Assembly: GCF_010015585.1 (NCBI RefSeq)
Contig: NW_022985092.1
Span: 245,811 to 309,810 of the forward strand
DNA from: Eremomyces bilateralis CBS 781.70
Taxonomy: Eukaryota; Ascomycota; Dothideomycetes; Eremomycetales; Eremomycetaceae
Reading direction: 5' to 3'
DNA: 64,000 nt
This document shows, in pieces, positions 12,040 through 22,953 of this stretch. Below the pieces are notes generated by a model. It searched no databases and was not told where the DNA came from. It saw only the letters and a list, made by a program, of their open reading frames with translations. Within the stretch, counting starts at the first letter, position 1; each line of letters opens with the position of its first letter. The position numbers and the translations under genes are program-made.

Positions 12040-12504
12040 TGTAGAAATGTCGAGCAACGAATTCCCCCAAATCCTCCTCTAATCAACGAGTTGTTAAAGT
12101 CCCATCACCGAGTCCCAATATATTGTCTGAAGGGACACGCTCCTGAAGGGTGAGGTTCTTCATCTGGAGTTGGATGACCATCGAACGATACATGTGGAAG
12201 CCTTAGGCACCAACATATAAATTTATAAAGCTGAGTCAGCAGGAATTCAAGCGCTCAATTTGATTCGTGCCTTAGGCAATAAGGCGTATTCACCCCTCCC
12301 GCACAAAAAGTTCCTGTTCGAGATAAACACGAGCACAACGATTGATGAGTCGAACCTGTGCCCATTCTCACACTTGAACCTTGCTCCGAGTGACTCAACA
12401 CACCTTCTGTACGTATTGGCTTCTTATATGTCCTCCCGACCTAACTGATTTTGTTTTTAGCCGGTCAGTTTCTATCACCAATTCCTCCATTGCCCCGCAC
12501 CAAA
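12040..12504. promoter_or_regulatory. Shared divergent promoter, COX15 / lysyl-tRNA synthetase
   Basis: A 465-bp spacer between two divergent starts must hold both promoters. On the plus side it contains a likely leader intron (12409..12460). Confidence 0.55.
12409..12460 (+). other. Probable 5'-UTR intron of lysyl-tRNA synthetase
   Basis: Donor GTACGT at 12409, branch-like CTAAC near 12441 and acceptor TTTTTAG ending at 12460 (52 nt), 44 bp before the start codon. All three signals fit introns elsewhere in this window. Confidence 0.55.
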
Positions 12505-14532
12505 ATGGCGGGCGAACCGTCCCAAGAAGCCACGCCTGTGGAACAGATGCAAAACCTTCTCCTAGACGAAGTCACCGGGGAGAGGGTCTCCAAGTCGGAA
12601 CGTATGTTCTTCGCGATCCTCATCGATGTGCGTAGCTGATAATGGGTGGAATAGTCAAGAAGAGGCAGAAGAAGCGCACAATTGATGCGAAGAGGGCCGA
12701 GAAGGCAGCGTCCGCTCCCGCTCCCGCGAAGCCGGTCGCGAAGGAAGCTAGTGCGGAGGAGAAGGAGAAGGATCTGACTCCCAATGTACGGTTATTCCTT
12801 CTGTGAGAAACAACAGAGTACTTATGACAGCGCAGCAATATTTCGAGATTCGAAGCAGAGCGATCAAGAAGCTGAAGGATACTCGGAACCCTGACCCGTG
12901 CGTGGAACGAAATTAGCGTTTAACACCATTGCTGATATATCCAGATACCCCCATAAGTTCCAAGTCAGCACTGACCTCCGCGAATTTTTGAAGAAGTACG
13001 ACTCACTCGAGACCGGTCAACTAGTCGAAGATGCCGAAATTCGCATCGGAGCTCGGATATACACCAAGCGCTCATCAGGGACCAAGCTTCTGTTCTACGA
13101 TGTCCGCGCCGAGGGAGCGCGCGTGCAGATCATGTGCCAGAATCAGTACGCCCAGGGCGATGTGTCGTTCGAGAAGCAGCATGAACACCTTCGACGTGGA
13201 GATATCATTGGAATCGTCGGGTTCCCAGGACGGACGAACCCCAAGAACCTGAAGGAGGGCAAGAAGGGGGAGCTGAGTATCTTCGCCAAGGAGATAATCC
13301 TGCTGACCCCTTGCCTTCACCAACTTCCTGGCGAACATTACGGCTTCAAGGACCAGGAGCAGCGGTTCCGACAACGCCACCTCGACCTCATCATGAACGA
13401 CAAGACTCGAGATACGTTCGTCACCCGCTCCAGGTTGATCAGCTACATCCGCCGATACTTCGACGATCGGGACTTCATCGAGGTGGAGACTCCCATGATG
13501 AACATCATTGCCGGCGGCGCCACGGCGAAGCCGTTCAAGACGCACCACAACGATCTGAACATGGATCTGTTCATGCGTGTTGCGCCCGAATTGTATCTGA
13601 AGATGCTGATCGTCGGTGGACTGGAAAGGGTGTACGAAATCGGGCGACAGTTCCGTAACGAGGGAATCGACCTGACGCACAACCCGGAGTTCACGACCTG
13701 CGAATTCTATCAGGCGTACGCGGATGTCTATGATATTATGGAGACGACCGAAGATCTGGTGTCCGGCCTTGTCAAGCACCTTACTGGGGGATATCAAACC
13801 AAGTTCCACACGCAGCATGGCGAGGTCTACGAGGTGAACTGGGCTCGACCATGGCGAAGAGTCGAAATGATCCCGGCTCTCGAGGAAGCCATCGGCGAGA
13901 AGTTCCCTCCAGGCGATCAACTGCACACCCAGGAAACCAACGAATGGATGCGCGGCGTCCTGAAGCGCATGAAAGTCGACTGCTCCCCCCCCCTCACCAA
14001 CGCCCGCATGCTCGACAAGCTCGTCGGCGAATTCATTGAAGAAACCTGCGTCAACCCCACCTTCATCTTCGGCCACCCGCAGATGATGTCCCCTCTCGCG
14101 AAGTACCACCGCACCCAACCCGGCCTTTGCGAGCGCTTCGAGGCCTTCGTCTGCAAGAAGGAGATCATCAATGCGTTCACTGAGCTGAACGACAGCTTTG
14201 ATCAGCGACTGCGCTTCGAGGAGCAGGCGAATCAGAAGGATCAGGGCGACGATGAGGCGCAGTTGATCGATGAGACTTTCTGTCAGTCGCTGGAGTTCGG
14301 ACTGCCGCCGACGGGAGGATGGGGCATGGGGATCGATCGCATGGTGATGTTCTTGACGGATAACTACAGCATCAAGGAGGTGTTAGCGTTCCCGATGTTG
14401 AAGCCGGAGGATCAGGGGGCGAAGTTGGCGGCGGAAATCACCGGCGTGGAGCCTATGCCTGAAGAGGGGATCCGTAAGTGCTTGCCAGACTCTTAACTTT
14501 TCTTTTGCTAACAGCGTCCAGCACACAAATAG
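12505..14532 (+). CDS. KRS1: Cytosolic lysyl-tRNA synthetase (class II)
   Basis: Five exons, join(12505..12601, 12655..12785, 12836..12897, 12945..14473, 14522..14532); 609 aa. It charges tRNA-Lys with lysine. The Lys/Ala-rich N-terminal extension ([18 protein letters not shown]) is the tRNA-binding tail of eukaryotic LysRS. The OB-fold anticodon domain covers about 100-230 ([20 protein letters not shown]). Class II motif 2 is [20 protein letters not shown] and motif 3 is [19 protein letters not shown]. The fourth exon's donor GTAAGT leads to an 11-nt last exon giving the ending GIPHK. The third donor is GTGCGT, less usual but it is the only one that keeps the frame. The lack of a presequence argues for the cytosolic enzyme. 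Confidence 0.95.
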
Positions 14533-15251
14533 ATGTCTGTGGAACGCGTCTCACGTTGATATGGAATCAGGCGTGAGAAGCGATGAGTTATCATATGAAC
14601 ATAAATGGTGGTGATCCGCCTTTATCCCTAAATTGTATCGGCTTAGGTGGTATGGGCACCAAAAAGCATCTGAACAAAACGAAGAAACGATACGGTTTTA
14701 CTAAGAATACCTGTCCTTCTAAGATAGGTCGATTCCTAACTCAAAAGGTAGATTCAATGGTCTCGTGTCGGACTTGAATTCCTTTCCTTTGATATTTTTC
14801 ATCGTCCCAGAATCGACCGCCGCTAGCCCATCTAGTAAATACGTCAGTAATGCTAACCCTTCCTCTGCAACTGTGGCACGGAACGCCTATGTGTTACGCC
14901 AAAGGAGTGGTCTGAGGGGAATAGGCTGGAAATTTTATTGAGATCAGCAATACCTAAGGTTGACGATGTTCCGCTGCACATCCCTTCGCAACAATCAACC
15001 TACTTAGCGATATCTTCCTGACATGTAACTGTCCTGTTAACTCTATTAATATTAGGAATTACGGTACTAATGTCTATTTACAGCACTTGCGAAGGTATCT
15101 AAGTGTCCGAATGCGCCAATCTATAACAATGGAACCAAAAGAGATTCGTGATTGTGTCCCAAAAGACAATGGGCGCTAGAACTCGCCCAGCGACGTTCCA
15201 ACCGCAGCTGCCAGCAGCCCAGAAACGCAGCGCGAGAGGTACCGGAAAGCC
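14533..15251. other. AT-rich convergent intergenic region
   Basis: About 720 bp between two 3' ends. Only short, unsupported ORFs; presumably 3' UTRs. Confidence 0.5.
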
Positions 15252-16251
15252 TCACTTCGTATTGCTTCGATTCCGACATCCGACGCCATCGCGAACCACG
15301 CGAATCTTCCAACTCGCCCCGTCGCCCGCATACACCAGCGTATCCTGCTTTCTCCTAATAAAGCCGCCACGGACTCGGCCGGTCACGGTGACATCCTTCG
15401 GGAGCGGTGCCGTCCGTATCGGCACCAACTCCGACTCCCGGCCCTCGTCGTCCATGCCGAGACCGCTGTCCATTCTCTTTGCGGATGGATGCTGGGACGG
15501 GGTGGGCGGGGTGCTTAGGACCGCTTCGAGGTCATTGGCTTGGGAGATTAGTGCTTTGATGCCGGCGACGGAGGATTCGGCGCGGGAGCGGAGGTGGGCA
15601 GCGCAGGGAGGGCCCCAGTACGGGTCGTTGCTGATGGCGGAGACGAGAGGGGGAAGGAGGGGGGTAAAGTTGGGGAGGGTTGGCTTGTCGGGTTGACTGG
15701 GGGAGGCGGAGAGGAGACATGCGGTTAGGAGTAGGCGGATGGTGGATTCGGTTGAGAAGGAATAGACGGTGATGCAGGCTGTGGAATCACTTGGCTTAGT
15801 GGGGGGTCATTTCAAGTTGCGAGCTTTTCGTACCTGGACAGCTCCACGCCTTCGTTTCCATCCAGTCGAGCTCCTCGTTGACAAATATCCCTAACCAAAC
15901 AAATGCACTCCTCGCGTCACGACTGTACGCAAGCTCCAAGTCATCCGGCAACGGGCGGCGGCCCTTGTTATTCGCGATATATCGCCGTTGCAGGACGTCT
16001 TCCGCATGCCTCTCGGCATGAAGGTATAACTTCGCCAACGGAGCGATCAGAGCATGCAAGATGTCTCGATACAGCAGCCATGTGTGCCGATCCGAACCGC
16101 TTCCGCCGTGCGCAGCGCAGAAAGTACAGTTCAACGTCGCGGAGAGATGTTGACGGAGGATCTGAAAGGTCGCGGAATCGCGCAATTGCTTCTCAAAAGC
16201 CGCCGGAAGCACGAACGGCAAAGCATCATGTTGAGCCGATGCGGTCGCCAT
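15252..16251 (-). CDS. Hypothetical protein, family not recognised
   Basis: Two exons, complement(15252..15778, 15834..16251), with a 55-nt GTACGA...CACAG intron; 314 aa. Start taken at the ATG of MATASAQHDALPF; an in-frame ATG five codons upstream (16266) is possible. The N-terminal half looks helical and folded (RHTWLLYRDILHALIAPLAK; ARSAFVWLGIFVNEELDWME) with a CTFCAAHGG segment. The middle has TVYSFSTESTIRLLLTACLL. The C-terminus has a possible beta-rich part (TVTGRVRGGFIRRKQDTLVY). No signal peptide, no clear membrane span and no catalytic motif that I can name. The clean in-phase splice and composition support a real gene. Confidence 0.7.
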
Positions 16252-17392
16252 TGTGAAATCCCGCATTCCGAACCACCTCAGTCCAGACTTCGATCCGATG
16301 GCAGCGATTGGGGGTCGTACCGTTTTCGTCGCGAGATGTCGGGGACGGGTCGCATCCCTCGAACAATGGCAGATAAGTAGCGAGTGTTGTCCAAGTCCAT
16401 CGCCGAGCGTCTTTGACGGCCTTCAGGAGAAAGGATGATCGGGAATCATCAGGAAGCGCGACTCGCGCTGCGCCTACCTACCTCTTATGTCCTGGCTTCC
16501 TGGGGCTGGTCGACAGTTGTCAGCAAGTGCTGAAAAGGAGGTAAGGATAAAGGAGGTCGCCGCGACGTTAGTCGGGAGGATCTAGCGCGATCCAGAGCCG
16601 TAGCGCTTTTTCTCCATGCGAATTGCGAAGCGCCACGCGAGTCGGCGGTAGGTCCCGTGGGGGAAACTGTTCCATTTTTGTACCCACCGGCCCGTTGGAG
16701 GTCGATGCGGATTTAGGGCGGGACCTAGTTGGCGACTAAATGAGATTATGCGAGGCTGGACCGCCAGAGGGCGGAGGCCGAGCTGGATATGATGGATATG
16801 GCTGAGTACAGACAGCCAAGTACCTCGTATTCTTGTCATCTCTATCGACCCAGGTCGACTTTGAAGGTTATTTGTGCTTATTGTTACCTTGAAGCTGAAA
16901 CCTATTCTAAGTGCAGCGGTCTGCAGAAACATCCTGGAGGCTTGGAGCTGGAGTATATATTTGATATTCCTGGTTCAGACTCTGGCAAACTTGCTTTGTC
17001 CAAAGATAAGGATACCCGTCAACACAAATGATCTGGTACAAACGAAAGGACCTAAGTCACTTGTACTGGTGATACTACACAACAGTAAACGGTCAACTAG
17101 CAGATGATGATTTTGGACACCAAAGTCTGTCCTATTTATTGTTGTCACTAAGCCAAGAAGGTTAGACTATCAATCGTGCTGACGTTAGGCTCGATGCGAG
17201 AATGTAACATGAAGCCTGTAGAGTACTAGGGGCGTCCGATGGCCAGCTATTAGGCTTTCCTGCAGTCATCAGGATTATACCTCGGAGAGAGCCCCTCATC
17301 GATCTTCCGATCATCCTCGGAGTGCTCCCCAGAGCCTAGCATCCACATTACTCGATCGCTAATCAGAAGGATACCGAACCCGTATGGCGAAC
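16252..17392. other. Intergenic, 1.1 kb
   Basis: No convincing gene. A minus-strand ORF at 16582-16932 is arginine-rich but unlike known proteins and lacks support. Confidence 0.4.
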
Positions 17393-19099
17393 TCACCCCC
17401 CCGTCGTAATCGCCATCCCAATTTCATGCTCCCGCCCATAACAACAGATCCCCTCCGCCGCCATCCCCACATGCCCAACCAATATCCCCGCCACCCGATC
17501 CCGCGTCTCCCTCGCCGACGGCCGCTCCTCCGGCAACGGCGAGACCATCCTCCGACATAGTCGCAGCAGCGCAGGCACTGCGCGAAACGCGCGGTGTTCC
17601 CGCGTTGCTGCCACCCCCTCCAAGTGATCCATCCAGGTGAGCAGCTTCGGCACGTTCGCGTGGAACGACGCGTCGACGCGGCTGGGCCCCTTGGATTTCG
17701 GGCGGTCGGCGTCGAGTTTGGTGGCGCGGTGTTTGAGGAAGTCGGCGGGGCGTTGCTTGAGGAGGAAGGAGAGGAGGTCGAGGAAGAGGCAGCCGAGGGA
17801 GAAGATGTCGGAGTGGGGGGTGGGGATGGGGGGGTCGACAACGGGTTGGAGAGAGGAGGTGCGGGGGGTGCGGAAGTAGGTGAGGGCGCTGGTGGACTTG
17901 CGGCTAGAGGTGGAGGTGGTGCTGGAGGTGGAGACGGAGGGGCAGCGGTCGGAGGAGCTGGTGCTGGTGTTGGAGGCGCGTTCGAGGCGGAAGGAAGGGG
18001 ATTTGATGGAGGTGAGGGCGGGCTGGGACTGTCTTCGGGTCGCTACTTGAAGCTCAGGGGCACTGTAGGTGTATTCTTCCTCGCGGTTCGCTTTCTTATC
18101 GCGCTGAAAGGTCCTTAGGCAGCCAATATCGCTGAATGCGATCGAGTTCTTGGAGTCGATGACGACGTTGCTCGGGCGGATGGCAGCATGGCAGAGACCA
18201 TTCTGATGCATGACGATGAGAGCGTCCGCCAAGCAGTGCATCCAACCCAGCAGCAATCGATGTCGATCCGGCTTTGCCAGCCTCTGGTATTGCGGCGGAT
18301 TACGGTGTGAGATGAAGGACTGTAGAGTATGCTGACCGCTGAACGTGGTGATCGTGTATCCATCCCCTTGAAAGGTGTAAGACGCATATATTGGCGCGAT
18401 GTGCGGGTGCACGATCGACCTCGAGGTTCGCACATCTGCGATGAACTCTTCCTCCAACGCAGTGGACGACTGTGGCTCCTTCAAGCTCACTTTTCGTCGC
18501 ACGAAAACTTCATGTGGCCGCTTCGGGAAATGCACTCGGTACCAGTCCTGCAATGCCACAGCTGGGGGAAGTCGATGGACATACTCGATGGGAACAAACT
18601 CGTTGTGCGCGTAGTCGATATGCGAGCCTTCTTTGAGCTCCCGCAACAAGAAAGTGAATTGGGTGTTGTAAAAACGCCGGAACAAGGCATGATCAGGTTT
18701 CACCGACATCTTCAATTGGGGTACGGTATCCTCAGGAATCGGCAGGTCATCATCGTCAAACGAATCATCCACGATGGCAAAGATCCGATCCGGAATTCCC
18801 AGGTCCTCCAAGATCATGAACCACCGTCGCGCCTTCTTGAGGATCCAGTCGAGGTAACAGTCGTTCGTCAGGCTGTCGCCGAACGCGAGCGGACGACGCA
18901 GCAGAACGCGTTGGTCTGGTCGCACCCGCGATAGGATCAACTCCGGCGTCACCTTCGAGTCGATCCGTTCGTCGGTCCACCACAGCTGCTGGAGGGGCGC
19001 GTGAGGCGTGACGAGGGAGTGCCCGGCATAACCGAAGATGAAGGCGTTCAGCGCGATGGTGTTGGGCGTGACGACGCTTGATATAGTTCGGGGAACCAT
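17393..19099 (-). CDS. Pseudokinase-like protein (degenerate Ser/Thr kinase fold)
   Basis: Single ORF of 568 aa from ATG 19099. Residues from about 190 on follow a protein-kinase layout: EVFVRRKVSL (beta3 with a Lys), SIVHPHIAPIYASYTF, then LADALIVMHQNGLCHAAIRP in place of the HRDxKP catalytic loop, then IAFSDIGCLRTF in place of DFG. An APE-like YSAPEL follows and the C-lobe Arg is present in PEERPSARE. Loss of the catalytic Asp and of the DFG motif predicts an inactive kinase acting as scaffold or regulator. A Ser/Thr-rich insert (NTSTSSSDRCPSVSTSSTTS) sits in the C-lobe. The true N-terminus may lie upstream at ATG 19209 in another frame (see findings). The stop follows a possible GTGAGT donor, so a small 3' exon is not excluded. 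Confidence 0.7.
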   Translation of the reverse strand: MVPRTISSVVTPNTIALNAFIFGYAGHSLVTPHAPLQQLWWTDERIDSKVTPELILSRVRPDQRVLLRRPLAFGDSLTNDCYLDWILKKARRWFMILEDLGIPDRIFAIVDDSFDDDDLPIPEDTVPQLKMSVKPDHALFRRFYNTQFTFLLRELKEGSHIDYAHNEFVPIEYVHRLPPAVALQDWYRVHFPKRPHEVFVRRKVSLKEPQSSTALEEEFIADVRTSRSIVHPHIAPIYASYTFQGDGYTITTFSGQHTLQSFISHRNPPQYQRLAKPDRHRLLLGWMHCLADALIVMHQNGLCHAAIRPSNVVIDSKNSIAFSDIGCLRTFQRDKKANREEEYTYSAPELQVATRRQSQPALTSIKSPSFRLERASNTSTSSSDRCPSVSTSSTTSTSSRKSTSALTYFRTPRTSSLQPVVDPPIPTPHSDIFSLGCLFLDLLSFLLKQRPADFLKHRATKLDADRPKSKGPSRVDASFHANVPKLLTWMDHLEGVAATREHRAFRAVPALLRLCRRMVSPLPEERPSARETRDRVAGILVGHVGMAAEGICCYGREHEIGMAITTGG

Positions 19100-19209
19100 T
19101 GTCCCCGGCCGGTGGAGGGAGGAATGGGGAAAATTGGGTCGTGCTTCAAGAGGAAAGGATTCTGGATCATCTCCAGCATTTGAGGAGTGAGAGGAGCCAG
19201 TGCCCCCAT

Positions 19210-19937
19210 CGCTACACAGCGTTATTCACTCGTACCAAGAAGGCAAGGGAGTGCGACGGCCTGGGCACAAATACTGGACATTTGCAAATTGCCTGGGTAG
19301 GGTGAAGGCAGGATGCGCATGCAGCAACGCGGTGCTACGTGGAAGAAATGACTGAACCAATATACATAACCGTTGTATGCAGTGCCATGTGGATACAACC
19401 GATTGTGCGGAGGTTTCTTTGACAGTTCCGAAGCTAGCGAAGATTCGCCCAGTGGCATCGACATGCATTGCCTTCACCCTGCCGGAGATTAAAATAAGAC
19501 AGAGCTGAGATCAATACTGCTGGATCTTGATATGTCGTGCATTGAGGCGGCGCCAGGGCACACGTTCTTCCGATCTAGAAACCGTTGTGGGACCAAACTT
19601 AGAACGACACAACGTGCAGAAGCAAGGCGACAAGTTCATCGACTCGTGGACCCCCGGTACCCTTCGTTCCAATCTGGTTCCTTGCAGGCGTGGAGGTTGT
19701 GTCCAACGGTGCTAAGCGAATGGGGTCGTAGGATGTCCACCGATGGCGCGAAGTACGGTGAGACGCAATATTGACAGGTCTAGCAAAAGGTGTCGAATCG
19801 GGGTCCAGAAAGCGGGATGGGTCCAACGCCAGCGATTGGTACGGTCAGGTTACACAAAATCCAACGCTGCACAACACCACGTCAACACCGCCATATCGAT
19901 GCGGGGAACCACTGACCGAAAAGGACGCATAACTCCC
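19210..19937. other. Intergenic, about 730 bp
   Basis: Lies between the 3' end of the actin-related gene and the 5' end of the pseudokinase gene, both on the minus strand. No gene or repeat seen. Confidence 0.4.
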
Positions 19938-21608
19938 CTACGCCCACATCCCCAACGACCACTTTCCCCTCTCCCCCGCCGCCCCGATCCCAGGCCCAAA
20001 GCTTTTTCTTGTAGGTCCCCCATCGGCGTCCTTGTCCTTCGCGTAGCCCGCCAGCCCTTCCTTGAGGAACCGGTCCCTGTCGACCTCGACGACGCCTTTG
20101 ACGCGCAGGAACGCAAGGAGGCTAGCGCCGCTCCAGGCGCCTTGCGTCTCGACGAGGCGAAGCATCCCTTGGATCGGGGCGGTCGCGGCGCGGCGATTTT
20201 GGATGGATAAGGCGATGGGGTCGGGGTCGGGGGTGCGGTGGGCGGGAGGGATGTATTCTTCTTCTGAAGCAGAGTCGTTGTCTGTCGGAGTTGGTTTCGT
20301 GGCACCCGGGGACGGCGTGGGATTTTTGTTCGTAGTTCTTGGCCGACGAGGTCTCCCTTTGCCATAGTCGCCCACGGGGTCCCATCCACGCGTCTGAATC
20401 AAATATTCCAGCTCTTGCTTGATCCTTCGCTTCAATCCAGGGACGTTTGCGATACCGCCGGTGACAATGATCCGAGACATGCATATCTTGCGCACATCAA
20501 TCGGCAGGGCTAGCAAGGAGCGGAATATTGCTAACTGGATGGATTGTTCGTGGTCATCAAGGTCTTTGGTAGCAGAGCCATGAGCAAACAGTGCCGATTC
20601 TATTGCAGCTGCAATGTCTTGAAAAGGTATTTGAAGGGTGACTGGCGGATCCGTCGTCGTGATTTCAATGTCGCTCCGGGGAAGGTCCGTTTCGTCATTT
20701 GAAAGATTGGCTTTGGAAGCGCTTCGAGCGTCAGCCAGCTGTCGACACCAACCGAGCCGGTATAGGACTTCTTCCGCCTCATTGAGACCCAATGTAGGAC
20801 ACTTCCCCGACTCCGATTGACCGTCCGCGAACCGCTTCGACACCTGCTCGTTCAACAACTTCGCCAACTCCCGCAACACTCTCTTCCCGGCTCGCACGCT
20901 CCGTGAATGTGTAATCTCTCGGTACTCCGCCACCGACGTGATGCGCGTCTCCGCCCAACCCACGTCCACTACCAGACAAGACCGCACCCCTGCCCCGATC
21001 GCCGTCGCGATCGAGGAGGAAATAATACTGATGCTCGGAACTTGGATCGAGCTGAATAGCGTGGACAACACCACCGAGAGGAGCGGCCGGGGGAAGACCG
21101 AAGGGAGAACCACCGTCATCTTCCTCGGAAGCAGGTCCAACATCAAATTCGTCCTCTCAGCCAAGCGTACCGCGCGCTCGATCTTATCCCGCACCAGATC
21201 GAGGTCCAACTCTCTCGTATCCATATCCCACAGCTCATACTCGTTCCCCCACCCCTGCGCCTCCAGTGAAACAGGCCCATCCTCCCGATACCCCGGCAGC
21301 CACGGCCGGAAGTCCCCAACGCGCCGCTCATCTTCGGGGCCGAACGTCATGGCGACCCGATGCGCATGCTCGCCACCGAAGCCGACCCGCAAGTAGCGGC
21401 TTCCGAATTCCAGGACGAGGAAGTTCTCGTCCCGGTGCATGAGCGAGCTGGGGGAGCCGTAGAGGGAGGCGAGAGAGCGGCTGTAGGCGCCGGCGATGGG
21501 GGTGTGGGGAGAGTTGGGGGAGGACAAGGCTGAGGCGGTGATTTGGGAGGGAGAGGGCCGGGCACGCATGGAGGAGGGCTTGCGGAGGGTTTCTGATGAA
21601 GAAGCCAT
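19938..21608 (-). CDS. Divergent actin-related protein (possibly Arp10/Arp11-like)
   Basis: Intronless 556-aa ORF from ATG 21608. Actin-fold landmarks appear in order: phosphate-1 strand LVLEFGSRYLRVGFGGEHAH (about 65-84), MTVVLPSVFPRPLLSVVLS, phosphate-2 SCLVVDVGWAETRITSVAEY, adenosine motif IIVTGGIANVPGLKRRIKQE, and AWSGASLLAFLRVKGVVEVD near the end. Residues 1-50 are a Ser/Pro-rich tail, and an acidic Pro-rich insert (about 430-470, with SASEEEYIPPAHRTPDPDPI) interrupts subdomain 3. It is much more divergent than actin or Arp1-Arp4. The fungal dynactin pointed-end subunit Arp10/Arp11 is my best guess, because that subunit is poorly conserved; a nuclear ARP is the alternative. Confidence 0.75.
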   Translation of the reverse strand: MASSSETLRKPSSMRARPSPSQITASALSSPNSPHTPIAGAYSRSLASLYGSPSSLMHRDENFLVLEFGSRYLRVGFGGEHAHRVAMTFGPEDERRVGDFRPWLPGYREDGPVSLEAQGWGNEYELWDMDTRELDLDLVRDKIERAVRLAERTNLMLDLLPRKMTVVLPSVFPRPLLSVVLSTLFSSIQVPSISIISSSIATAIGAGVRSCLVVDVGWAETRITSVAEYREITHSRSVRAGKRVLRELAKLLNEQVSKRFADGQSESGKCPTLGLNEAEEVLYRLGWCRQLADARSASKANLSNDETDLPRSDIEITTTDPPVTLQIPFQDIAAAIESALFAHGSATKDLDDHEQSIQLAIFRSLLALPIDVRKICMSRIIVTGGIANVPGLKRRIKQELEYLIQTRGWDPVGDYGKGRPRRPRTTNKNPTPSPGATKPTPTDNDSASEEEYIPPAHRTPDPDPIALSIQNRRAATAPIQGMLRLVETQGAWSGASLLAFLRVKGVVEVDRDRFLKEGLAGYAKDKDADGGPTRKSFGPGIGAAGERGKWSLGMWA

Positions 21609-22953
21609 GATTTTGCGAGGTGAATTTGCTCAATCGGGACTTGGATGGGTGTTGGGGGCAGGCTGGCTCATATATCGGGCTTTGTTCTTAGGGATTCGTC
21701 ACGCATATGAAGAATTGCCAGGTAACCGCCAAGACTTTGAGCGCGACTGAACTGAAAAATGGTCGAACAAATGTAATATCCGCATAAACGCTCAATAAGA
21801 CTCCAGGGGCAATTTGTGGAATGGTAAGAAGTGCTCAACAGCACATGATTAGGCGAGGAGAAGATGGGTATACGATCGCAAATCCGAGCTCACTCAATCT
21901 TAAGGATTATCACAGCAAATGGTCCCAACACCTTCATGGGAGTTTTCATGTCGCGGAGTAAAGGAGGTTGTGATGTTTATCCTGGACAGCTCGTGGTGGT
22001 CTTATTGGGAACCGTTTGATGGGGGATGTCTGTGTAATTATATGTCTGTGTCGAAATTGAGGCATTAAGGCAAGAAGTTTGCATGTGGGGTGGTTCTCTA
22101 ATTATCGGATTCAGGAGTTAAGTTGTTCACGATTGTTTTGTTCTCCGAGTCTCTCTCCAAAGAAGTTCCGTATATTCAAATGCTACAGATGATAGGACGT
22201 AATGGGTATACATGCTCGGATCATACTTGATATGTCCCTTGAAATTGCGAAACTTATGAGGAGTGATAGGTAAAACGTACCTGAAGCAGCGGGATACATC
22301 CGTATCAGTAGCAGAACTGGAGTGAATGGTGGAAATCAACTGCATTATCATCTGGAACTTCTCGTTGGCGGGTGAAGGAACTGGACGAGGAACTGGATTC
22401 AAGTTTCACTGGATTCCATCGCAGGTGAAGCGTCTTGAAAGTGGAGGAGGAAAGGAAAGTGACTCTCACTTGCTCTTCTCCAGGATCGATATTCCATCCC
22501 ACATCTTCCACTCTTCATCTTCTTCCACTCTCTTGCCCACACCAATTTTGGGACTGACCTTGAATTCGGAGACCCCCTAATATCCCACCACCTTTTCCGT
22601 TGTCTATACATGCTCTTTGTTAATTGCTATACCCTCGATAATTCCCTGACCCTTTTTACCGCCGACCACTCCTCTGCCACCCACCACTTGGAGAGATCGC
22701 CTGATTGGCCAGCTTCCGCGGCTACCCAACTTCGACACCTTCGAATCGAATCGCTCTCCCAACCACGCAACACGGTCTTGCACCGCTGCCTGTCTCAGGC
22801 GTCGTTCTACCCAATTTCTCCTGACCGTCAAGGCGTGGCCAAACCCTCTTCCTTTCTCGCCGCTCATCCCGTCCGTCCGCCGCCATCGTTCCCTCTTCCA
22901 TCCGACCCGATCCATCGTAACTCGACATCGGGTGACCCCCGAAATCCGCCAGC
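21609..22953. promoter_or_regulatory. Divergent promoter region, ARP / MAPKK
   Basis: About 1.3 kb between divergent genes. The 350 bp before the MAPKK start are pyrimidine-rich, typical of a fungal transcription start zone and 5' leader. No gene seen. Confidence 0.45.

Noticed and set aside
16582-16932. Arg-rich minus-strand ORF of 116 codons
   Set aside because: No recognisable similarity, non-ATG opening and no splice or context support.
17280-17392. Possible extra 3' exon of the pseudokinase (GTGAGT donor, frame reading SGEHSEDDRKIDEGL)
   Set aside because: The attractive frame is not reachable in phase from that donor, and the phase-compatible acceptors give unconvincing peptides.
22127-22611. 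Short ORFs upstream of the MAPKK
   Set aside because: They overlap on both strands with no family features; the region reads as promoter and 5' leader.
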